This document shows positions 1-5,342 of a DNA stretch of 6,626 bases, in pieces; positions within the stretch are counted from its first letter, which is position 1; each line of letters starts with the position of its first letter. The notes under the pieces are model-generated. The model did not search any database and was not told the DNA's origin. It saw only the letters and a program-made list of their open reading frames with translations. The DNA is from Candidatus Levyibacteriota bacterium. Lineage in GTDB: Bacteria > Patescibacteriota > Microgenomatia > Levybacterales > UBA12049. A program made the translations under genes and the position numbers. The DNA is taken from positions 1 to 6,626 of the forward strand of contig PRDT01000078.1 of NCBI GenBank assembly GCA_003173995.1, given 5' to 3'.

Positions 1-1
1 T

Positions 2-1042
2 TACGCTAAGCTTATTAAAGATGCCTCTACAAAAAGAGGACTGATTCAAATTAGTGGTGAAATAACAACATTGTGTTTTGAAGATGGAAAAGAAGTGAGA
101 GAAATTTTGGATAAAGCAGAGTCTTCTGTCTTTTCTATCTCTCAGGGAAATGTGGTTAGAGGATTTATACCTATTAAGCAAAGTCTTGCAGGAAGTTTTG
201 ACAGAATTGATGAGTTACATAAGTCTGGTGCTGGCCTTCGAGGAGTCAGGACTGGATTTAGTGATTTGGATACGATGCTTTCTGGAATGCAGGCATCCAA
301 TTTACTTATTTTGGCAGCCCGCCCTGGTACAGGAAAGACAGCTATGGCGATGAATATTGCACAATATGTTGCAGTAAACGACAAAGTACCAATAGGCATA
401 TTTTCTTTGGAAATGAGCCAAGAAGAGCTTGTCGATCGTTTGCTTGTTGGGCAGGCAGATGTTGATGCATGGAGACTTAAGACGGGTAAATTATCAGAAG
501 GGGACTTTACCAAATTATCAGAGGCCATGGGACAACTTGCAGATGCACCAATATTTATTGATGATACGCCAGGAATTACGCTTTCTGAAATGCGTACCAA
601 AGCACGAAGACTTCAGCTTGAGCATAAGATTGGTTTACTCGTTGTTGATTACTTACAGCTTGTTAATCCAGGCAAAAAGCTTGAGAGTCGTGTGCAAGAA
701 GTATCTGTTGTTTCACAAGCTTTGAAAAATTTAGCAAGAGAATTAAAAATTCCGGTGATTGCGCTTTCTCAGCTTTCTCGTGCAGTTGAACATCGAGGAG
801 AACGCCGTCCACAACTTGCTGACCTTCGCGAATCAGGTGCTATTGAGCAGGATGCCGACGTGGTTATGTTCTTGTACCGTGCAGATGATGAAATCAATGG
901 CTCAACATTGCCAGTCAAACTCCTTATCGCAAAGCACCGAAATGGGGCAACTGGAGAAATAGATTTACTTTTCCGTGGAGATCGTATACGATTTTATAAT
1001 ATAGAGAAATCTCACCAAGCAGTAGCAGCCGCTGCTGCCTAG
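2..1042 (+). CDS. dnaB: Replicative DNA helicase DnaB, 5'-truncated by window edge
   Basis: Hexameric ATP-driven helicase that unwinds DNA at the replication fork and contacts primase. The frame is open to the window edge (reading YAKLIKDASTKRGLI), so 346 residues are visible. Against a usual 440-470, roughly the first 100 residues of the N-terminal primase-binding domain are missing; the TTG at 71 is not a real start. Visible in order, numbered from the edge: the end of the N-terminal domain and linker helix (about 1-75), then the RecA-like domain with Walker A RPGTGKT (107-113), FSLEMS after the following strand, Walker B LLVVDYLQL (212-220, Asp216), the QLSRAVEHR motif (from 257), DLRESGAIEQDADVVMFL, and KHRNG (311-315), which carries the trans-acting arginine-finger region. 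Walker A has G-T where many DnaBs have S-M. The C-terminus ends in a short poly-Ala tail. No intein or frameshift is seen. The order of motifs leaves little doubt about the family; RadA or other RecA-like proteins lack this set. Confidence 0.97.
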   Translation, partial: YAKLIKDASTKRGLIQISGEITTLCFEDGKEVREILDKAESSVFSISQGNVVRGFIPIKQSLAGSFDRIDELHKSGAGLRGVRTGFSDLDTMLSGMQASNLLILAARPGTGKTAMAMNIAQYVAVNDKVPIGIFSLEMSQEELVDRLLVGQADVDAWRLKTGKLSEGDFTKLSEAMGQLADAPIFIDDTPGITLSEMRTKARRLQLEHKIGLLVVDYLQLVNPGKKLESRVQEVSVVSQALKNLARELKIPVIALSQLSRAVEHRGERRPQLADLRESGAIEQDADVVMFLYRADDEINGSTLPVKLLIAKHRNGATGEIDLLFRGDRIRFYNIEKSHQAVAAAAA

Positions 1043-1050
1043 AGATAGAG

Positions 1051-1061
1051 AAGGGGGGTGA
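1051..1061 (+). promoter_or_regulatory. Strong Shine-Dalgarno of the Pro/Ala-rich gene
   Basis: The purine stretch AAGGGGGGTGA lies 6 nt before the ATG at 1068, inside the 25-nt gap after the dnaB stop. It supports both the start choice and active translation of the small gene. No promoter is evident in the short gap, so co-transcription with dnaB is likely. Confidence 0.8.
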
Positions 1062-1067
1062 AAAAGA

Positions 1068-1478
1068 ATGGACAATCAAACACAAAATCCAGCAACACCA
1101 GCACAACCAACAGACGCAACAACACCAATACCAGCTATGGATCCAAATATGCCAGCAGCACCAGCAGCAGATCCTGCTGCAATGCCTACGCCAGCACCTA
1201 TGGATCCAGCAGCAACACCAGCACCAGCTGACGCACCAGCAATGCCAGCACAGCCAACAATGCCAGCAGGAGACGCAGGTATGACACCTCCTCCAGCTGA
1301 ACCAGCATTGCCACCTATGCCAGAAATTCCAGCAGTGCCAACAGCAGATGCGACACCAGCACCCGCTGATGCAGCAGCACCAGCAGCTGACGCTTCTTCA
1401 TCACCAGCAGGTGATGATGTAATGTCTGAGTTGCACAAAATTGAAGATAAATTAGATGATATGGATCAAAAGCTCTAA
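1068..1478 (+). CDS. Pro/Ala-rich low-complexity protein with C-terminal helix
   Basis: Predicted 136-residue protein of unknown function. Residues 1 to about 113 are almost entirely Pro, Ala, Met, Thr, Asp and Gln, with recurring units such as PAPADA, MDP and MPA. There are about 32 prolines and no Phe, Trp, Tyr, Cys or Arg. Such a segment should be extended and disordered. The last 20 or so residues (VMSELHKIEDKLDDMDQKL) change sharply into a charged amphipathic helix with leucine/isoleucine/methionine spacing typical of a short coiled coil. No signal peptide or membrane segment is seen. It follows dnaB by 25 nt, probably in the same transcript, and has a strong ribosome site. The layout suggests a helical oligomerisation or docking tag on a flexible arm. 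A link to the replisome is only inferred from position. The reverse strand also stays open for 120 codons, but that is a by-product of the repetitive codons. Confidence 0.85.
   Translation: MDNQTQNPATPAQPTDATTPIPAMDPNMPAAPAADPAAMPTPAPMDPAATPAPADAPAMPAQPTMPAGDAGMTPPPAEPALPPMPEIPAVPTADATPAPADAAAPAADASSSPAGDDVMSELHKIEDKLDDMDQKL
1095..1410 (+). repeat. Low-complexity CCA/GCA/ACA-rich coding repeat
   Basis: Degenerate short-period repeat inside the Pro/Ala-rich gene, made mostly of CCA, GCA, ACA and CCT codons, with runs like CCAGCAGCACCAGCAGCAG. Proline and alanine codons are strongly biased to A in the third position. The units are imperfect and show no single long period. Slippage-driven length variation between strains is likely. 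Confidence 0.6.
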
Positions 1479-1509
1479 AGAGTAATTGATACGTAGTAAT
1501 TTATTTTAC

Positions 1510-1542
1510 CTATTGATCCCAACCTATGGTTGGGGTTAATAG
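1510..1542. terminator. Intergenic hairpin, probable bidirectional terminator
   Basis: A 15-bp stem with a 3-nt loop (TAT): the inner 7 bp CCCAACC/GGTTGGG are perfect, and the outer 8 bp contain two G-T pairs and end in a C-G pair. It lies between convergent genes, 31 nt after the stop at 1478 and 14 nt past the end of the minus-strand gene stop. This is where a shared terminator is expected. Neither side has a clean U-tract (TATTTAAGG on +, GTAAAATAAATT on -), so intrinsic termination may be weak or the hairpin may mainly protect mRNA 3' ends. Confidence 0.6.
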
Positions 1543-1556
1543 TATTTAAGGAGGGT

Positions 1557-3032
1557 TTAACTCAGGACGTGTCTAATGCGTCTCTCTAAAGTTCTTGTTG
1601 TTTGCACTTGTAAGAGATCTCCAGCATTTCGATAAGTCTTTATATGCTCACCAAGAAATTGAAGAAGATTTCTTAATTCTGCAATTGTCTCAGGTTGGTT
1701 AATTCTGATATCACCATCTTGACTAAGAACAGTAAAATTTCCTTCAGGTTCACAAAGTATAGTATACATTCTGGTATCTTCTCTTTGTCCTACTGCAACA
1801 GTCAATCGCACACCATGTATTTTACTATCTCTGTTAGCAGGTTCAATTTTAATAGAGTGCAGTGCGTTAATTCTTCCTGAACTATTATATGCAAAAAATT
1901 CAGGAGTGAATTCCATACCAAGTCGTCCAGTATATATTTGTGTTCTTATACCAATGCCTTTATAATCTACGTCCATTCCTAGTTCTGCAAGACGTTCGAA
2001 CATTCTTTGATTATCAATGAGGGCCCCCATTTCTACCCATGCACTTCGTAAGTCTTCTCGCAAGGAAGTTTCATCAACTTCATCTGCTTCTATTATTTCT
2101 GCTTGGTCTTCTTCTCCTAATTCTTGAAAAGAACCATCAGGAAGCATCCTTGACCTTGATAGTACGGTACCTGTTGCCTCATCTATTTCTTCCACTATTG
2201 TTTCTTCTGTTGCAACTCTATGTTTTGCACCACTACCCATCCATGCTTGTCTATCAGAAGTTGGATATGGATCGCCACCTTCATATTCAAACCCTAGCCC
2301 GTCATTTGGTATTGCAACAAGATCTCCTTGTCCAAATGACTGAAGTCTTTCTATGGTCTCGGCGCGAGTAAGTAAACCTCTTGCATTGCCTTCTGCCCAA
2401 CCTGCAAGAATGTCTCTTCCACGACTGATACTTCTCAAACGAGCTTTGAGTTTTGGCTCTGTCAATAATGAAGTTTCAGCTTGTCGAAGTAATACATCAA
2501 GTTCTTCATGGAGGGTTACTCTAGTAGCATTATCAATATCAGAAGACCCTTCCGCAATTACGCTGTCAAATGCCAATGCTAAATCACGTAACCTCTTGCT
2601 TCCATCCGTGGATCCATCAAAAATCATTGCATCAATTGGTGTATGTATCTTCCCAGGTGCTTCTTCTTGCATTGTTCTGAAGTTATCCATGACATCTCTT
2701 GGAAAAGCTGGAAAAGCAACACTTGTCGTACCATCTCTTTTAATACGAATGAGCATAGGCTTCCTTTCTGTAAAGCTAAAGCCTAAGAGATAGGCGACAT
2801 CTGCTTCTACAACGAGCAGTCCAGAATTATATTCAGCACCTTCAATAGTTCTTGTAAGGGTAATAGGATATCGATTACTTTCATACTGTCTATAATCAGC
2901 CTTGACAGAAAGTCCTTCAAAAAAGGGAATAGTAGGTCTACCTCCTTCAGTTTCAGGAGCTAAGCGTGGGAATACTGGTCTTGGTGTACTGGATTCTGCT
3001 AATCTAGCTAAGTGATCTAATTCAGCTGCCAT
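1557..3032 (-). CDS. Gene A: uncharacterised modular beta/alpha protein, 491 aa
   Basis: I do not recognise a known family. The start chosen is the ATG at 3032 (MAAELDHLARLAESS), with GAGG 6 nt upstream. The longer reading from a TTG at 3080 would start on the -35 box of this gene's promoter. No signal peptide or membrane helix is seen, so it is probably cytoplasmic. Residues about 55-125 form a beta-rich segment (YPITLTR, LLVVEADVAYLLGF, MLIRIKRDGTTSVAF) followed by a helix. Residues 145-235 are largely helical and charged. Residues 277-327 are acidic and probably flexible. Residues 328-470 repeat the beta-then-helix plan (IKIEP, VRLTVAVG, MYTILCEPEGNFTVLSQDGDIRI, then TIAELRNLLQFLGEHIKTY). 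There is a single Cys (427). Its N-terminus aligns without gaps to that of gene B, including the LAR at residues 8-10. It is the last gene of the minus-strand cluster and has its own promoter. Real gene: confident; function: unknown. Confidence 0.85.
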   Translation of the reverse strand: MAAELDHLARLAESSTPRPVFPRLAPETEGGRPTIPFFEGLSVKADYRQYESNRYPITLTRTIEGAEYNSGLLVVEADVAYLLGFSFTERKPMLIRIKRDGTTSVAFPAFPRDVMDNFRTMQEEAPGKIHTPIDAMIFDGSTDGSKRLRDLALAFDSVIAEGSSDIDNATRVTLHEELDVLLRQAETSLLTEPKLKARLRSISRGRDILAGWAEGNARGLLTRAETIERLQSFGQGDLVAIPNDGLGFEYEGGDPYPTSDRQAWMGSGAKHRVATEETIVEEIDEATGTVLSRSRMLPDGSFQELGEEDQAEIIEADEVDETSLREDLRSAWVEMGALIDNQRMFERLAELGMDVDYKGIGIRTQIYTGRLGMEFTPEFFAYNSSGRINALHSIKIEPANRDSKIHGVRLTVAVGQREDTRMYTILCEPEGNFTVLSQDGDIRINQPETIAELRNLLQFLGEHIKTYRNAGDLLQVQTTRTLERRIRHVLS

Positions 3033-3038
3033 AGTTGA

Positions 3039-3042
3039 CCTC
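3039..3042 (-). promoter_or_regulatory. Ribosome binding site deciding the gene A start
   Basis: On the minus strand GAGG lies 6 nt before the ATG at 3032-3030 and downstream of the -10 box. It is therefore inside the predicted transcript, whereas the upstream TTG at 3080 is not. Gene B has an AGGA at the same spacing. Confidence 0.7.
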
Positions 3043-3051
3043 GTATGGCTG

Positions 3052-3080
3052 AGTATATAAGATAGAAAGGCGTTTGTCAA
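3052..3080 (-). promoter_or_regulatory. Sigma-70-type promoter of gene A
   Basis: On the minus strand TTGACA (3080-3075) is followed after exactly 17 nt by TATACT (3057-3052). The -35 is a perfect match to consensus and the -10 matches 5 of 6. Transcription should begin near 3045, giving a leader of only about 13 nt that contains the GAGG. An A-rich stretch lies upstream of the -35. The same promoter, with the same spacing, precedes gene B, which supports it independently. Confidence 0.85.
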
Positions 3081-3095
3081 CTATAGGACTGTTTT
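3075..3095 (-). repeat. Direct repeat copy 1: promoter/stop cassette
   Basis: This 21-nt stretch, read on the minus strand as AAAACAGTCCTATAG followed by TTGACA, is identical to 5322-5342. Looser similarity extends on both sides: several more bases upstream, and downstream through the -10 box, ribosome site and first codons. It marks a duplicated junction rather than two independent promoters. Confidence 0.85.
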
Positions 3096-3116
3096 AGGTT
3101 TTGAAGCCGTTTGAGG
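3081..3116 (-). pseudogene. Possible remnant of a gene C-like 3' end
   Basis: Between genes B and A, minus-strand frame 3116-3081 reads PQTASKPKTVL then TAG. Gene C ends in LRPKTVL then TAG, with the last 15 nt before the -35 box identical. No gene runs into this frame now: the frame has a stop at 3119-3117, and gene B ends earlier at 3131 in another frame. It may be the leftover tail of a deleted or degraded paralogue, or it may be conserved only as promoter-upstream DNA. Confidence 0.4.
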
Positions 3117-3130
3117 CTAGAGAATACCTG

Positions 3131-5278
3131 TTAGGCAGGAATTTGTAGTTGGGGAGTCCAACCTGTTGTATTGTCCTTAAAATCTTGCATAATTTGCCAC
3201 ATATTACCTGCTGCGAGGGACAACTCGTCCCTATCTACATACGCATTATAAGTTTCATCATCTGCCTCCTCAGGCTCAACTGGCTCATTGACGTATGCAG
3301 AGCTACGGTAATATTCTAGCCTTCTTTGGAGAACCTCTTGCAGCTCAGCCATAAGTATTTGGGGTGTTGTCTTTCGTATAACTTGATCTCCTCGGGTTAC
3401 TTCCAAGACCACTGATGGAATTAATAACAATTCTTCAGTGTCTGGAGTGACAAAATATAATTCTCCTGTGGCAAGGGCACGAACTGTTACTGTATCTTGT
3501 CCTTCTCTTTCAATAGTAAAGTTAACATAAGGGTCTTCACCTTGTGGAGTTGCTTCCTCAAGTGTAAGAGCAGTCAAGGGACGTTGGTGTCCAGTTGAAC
3601 GAGATTCATCAGCTGGCCTCATAACTATGGTATGTGTTGAGAGAAGTTGTGCCTCTAATCCAATTGTATTTGGTCCTGTTGCTAGAAATTCAGTTTCATC
3701 AAGTGCATCCAAAACAGCACCTGTTACAAAGTTAATTGTCTCTACATCTTCTAGCTTTGCAACAGCCTCAACAAGCTCTGCCGGTTCATCATCATCGTCT
3801 TCTTCTAATGCCCTAGCTTCAACTTCATCATCTTCTTCATCACTAGCGTGGTCATAGTCTTCAACATTGAACTTCAGATCGAGCGCTGTAAGCATTGCAA
3901 CATTTCTCTGAATCTCATCTGCTCGTTTGGTCTCAAGTGCTGGTATCAGTCCTTCTGTCATAAATCGTGCAAGTGCCATAAGCTGAGCAGGGGAGGGCCG
4001 TCTGAATTTTTGTTTGGCAATATCCCAAATTTGAATTGTGCCGTCTTTTGCTATACGAAGAGATGTCCCAGTGTCAGAACCAACTTCAGTTATTATTACA
4101 TGGAGTCCACCATGAGTATCGTCAAAGGGAGTAAGAGTTACTGTGGATTGTTGATTATCATCTTCACCTATAACAACGAAAGTAGCTTTTGTAGCAATAC
4201 CTTGCATTGCTTCAACTAAAATTCTTTCAGAAGTCCAGCCTTTCGGTAAAAGCGTTTCGTCTTCTACAGTAGAACGGGCAAGAGCGCTTGCATATTTTGC
4301 TCGTACACTCTCAAGAGCCGAGATGGTTGCTTGACCTGCTTCTGGTCGGAGCCTCTCTAATTGATGACTTGTAATTGGTATCAATCGTGCGACAATGTCT
4401 CTTATCCAGCCGTCATGTGGTCCTATCTCCACCATTTCTCCTCTGTCTCCTCCAAAAGAACTCGTTATGATGCCTGCTTCTGAGACGGTAATATCAATAT
4501 TCGTTGTACCATCAGGATTTATAAAAGCACCATCAGGAGGTATAAAAGAAAAAGTAACTGACTGTGCGTCATCAAGAAGAAAATTTCGCGCTATTGTAGC
4601 AGAGACAGCAACCACATTAGTAGCATCAAGAGGATGTCTTAAATTTAATGCCATGTGAGAACTATTAGCATCAATACTAAATCCTGATGGTGTAACAGCG
4701 GTATTTTCTTGCGGAAAAAGATACTCGGCAAGAGAGGCTCTATTTGCATCAAGTATTTCTGCAAATGCAGGCACATACTCAGCAGGAATGCCTCCTGCTG
4801 CCATAGCCTCGTCAAAGGCTGCATAAAGATCAAGAATTTCTCTCTGACCAAAATCTTCAATTCTAATTTGTTGGGTTTGGGCATACATAGCTTTCCCAAT
4901 TGCAGCTTCATACTCAGGTACAGCAAGTGGCATATCTAACAATCCTGTGCCATGACTATCCTCAATAATTTGTGAATGATCTAAAGTGGGAGCACCACTT
5001 CGCGGGATAACAAGTTTGGAAAATCTTACAGGCCGCATTGTTCCTGAAGCATCTGGCCACACGGCTGACGGCATGACTGCAATAAGATTGTCTCCTTCAA
5101 GAGACAAGAATCCTCTTTGACCAGCATTTGACGTGAGGGTAAGAAGAGTTGGATTACCTGTCCTACTATCATTTCTTGCTTCGGTTACATGAACTCCAGC
5201 GAAGGGGTCGTGGAACACTCTTAATTTAGGAGGTGTTTCGTGGGATATTCTCGCTAGTCGTTCGCCATCAATTGCCAT
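3131..5278 (-). CDS. Gene B: large uncharacterised multi-module protein, 715 aa
   Basis: I do not recognise a known family. The start is the ATG at 5278 (MAIDGERLARISHET), with AGGA 6 nt upstream; the longer TTG reading from 5320 begins within the promoter. No signal peptide or membrane segment is seen, and I find no cysteine in the protein. Four beta-then-helix units can be outlined: about 45-190, 205-335, 347-460 and 510-660. The third is clearest: STVTLTPF, LHVIITEVG, SLRIAKDGTIQIWD, then helix PAQLMALARFMTEGLIPAL. The fourth ends in TPQILMAELQEVLQRRLEYY. A strongly acidic linker (473-501, including EEDDDDEPAE) separates units three and four, and a second acidic stretch lies near 663-685. 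The N-terminal 15 residues align with gene A. It lies downstream of gene C with its own promoter, and 50 nt lie between its ATG and the gene C stop. Real gene: confident; role: unknown. Size and repeated units suggest a scaffold or binding protein, which is inference. Confidence 0.85.
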   Translation of the reverse strand: MAIDGERLARISHETPPKLRVFHDPFAGVHVTEARNDSRTGNPTLLTLTSNAGQRGFLSLEGDNLIAVMPSAVWPDASGTMRPVRFSKLVIPRSGAPTLDHSQIIEDSHGTGLLDMPLAVPEYEAAIGKAMYAQTQQIRIEDFGQREILDLYAAFDEAMAAGGIPAEYVPAFAEILDANRASLAEYLFPQENTAVTPSGFSIDANSSHMALNLRHPLDATNVVAVSATIARNFLLDDAQSVTFSFIPPDGAFINPDGTTNIDITVSEAGIITSSFGGDRGEMVEIGPHDGWIRDIVARLIPITSHQLERLRPEAGQATISALESVRAKYASALARSTVEDETLLPKGWTSERILVEAMQGIATKATFVVIGEDDNQQSTVTLTPFDDTHGGLHVIITEVGSDTGTSLRIAKDGTIQIWDIAKQKFRRPSPAQLMALARFMTEGLIPALETKRADEIQRNVAMLTALDLKFNVEDYDHASDEEDDEVEARALEEDDDDEPAELVEAVAKLEDVETINFVTGAVLDALDETEFLATGPNTIGLEAQLLSTHTIVMRPADESRSTGHQRPLTALTLEEATPQGEDPYVNFTIEREGQDTVTVRALATGELYFVTPDTEELLLIPSVVLEVTRGDQVIRKTTPQILMAELQEVLQRRLEYYRSSAYVNEPVEPEEADDETYNAYVDRDELSLAAGNMWQIMQDFKDNTTGWTPQLQIPA

Positions 5279-5284
5279 AGTTGA

Positions 5285-5288
5285 TCCT
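5285..5288 (-). promoter_or_regulatory. Ribosome binding site deciding the gene B start
   Basis: Minus-strand AGGA lies 6 nt before the ATG at 5278-5276. It is inside the predicted transcript, which excludes the in-frame TTG at 5320 located between the -35 and -10 boxes. Confidence 0.65.
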
Positions 5289-5298
5289 ATGGATAGAG

Positions 5299-5327
5299 AG
5301 TATATAAGAGAAGAAGGCAAATGTCAA
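5299..5327 (-). promoter_or_regulatory. Sigma-70-type promoter of gene B, abutting gene C stop
   Basis: Minus-strand TTGACA (5327-5322), 17-nt spacer, TATACT (5304-5299): same boxes and spacing as at gene A. The -35 begins at the base right after the TAG stop of gene C (5330-5328). The start of transcription should be near 5292, giving a leader of about 13 nt. Readthrough from gene C is also possible, since no terminator separates the two. Confidence 0.85.
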
Positions 5328-5342
5328 CTATAGGACTGTTTT
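5322..5342 (-). repeat. Direct repeat copy 2: promoter/stop cassette
   Basis: Identical over 21 nt to 3075-3095. Here the upstream part is coding: it specifies the final codons (KTVL) and TAG of gene C, and the last six bases are the -35 box of gene B. Confidence 0.85.

Larger units (their letters stand above)
3031..3084. repeat. Inverted repeat bracketing the gene A promoter
   Basis: Perfect 9-bp arms ATAGTTGAC (3031-3039) and GTCAACTAT (3076-3084) are separated by 36 bp. One arm covers most of the -35 box and the other overlaps the start codon. Only the start-side arm would be transcribed, so this is not an RNA hairpin; paired operator half-sites are possible. Gene B has the same arrangement. 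Confidence 0.6.
5277..5331. repeat. Inverted repeat bracketing the gene B promoter
   Basis: Perfect 8-bp arms ATAGTTGA (5277-5284) and TCAACTAT (5324-5331) are separated by 39 bp. As at gene A, one arm overlaps the -35 and the other the start codon. The inner sequence differs between the two copies more than the arms do. Confidence 0.55.

Noticed and set aside
71..73. TTG at 71 as the start of dnaB
   Set aside because: Upstream in-frame sequence continues the DnaB N-terminal domain to the window edge, so the gene is simply cut by the window.
1076..1438. 120-codon open frame on the minus strand over the Pro/Ala-rich gene
   Set aside because: It is made of Gly/Ala/Ser/Val codons that mirror the CCA/GCA repeat. 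The + frame has a strong ribosome site and a non-repetitive helical C-terminus; this one has neither.
1548..1571. AAGGAGGG on the + strand as a ribosome site for a further + gene
   Set aside because: The nearest start (GTG at 1569) reaches a stop after six codons, and the region is the 3' end of the minus-strand gene.
2353..2793. 146-codon + strand frame inside gene A
   Set aside because: Antisense to a 491-residue gene with its own promoter and ribosome site. The translation has no recognisable domain.
3105..3118. AGCC/GGCT hairpin as a terminator between genes B and A
   Set aside because: Only 4 bp with a 6-nt loop and no U-tract. A CCTG/CAGG hairpin at 3127-3139 is equally short. No terminator can be supported here.
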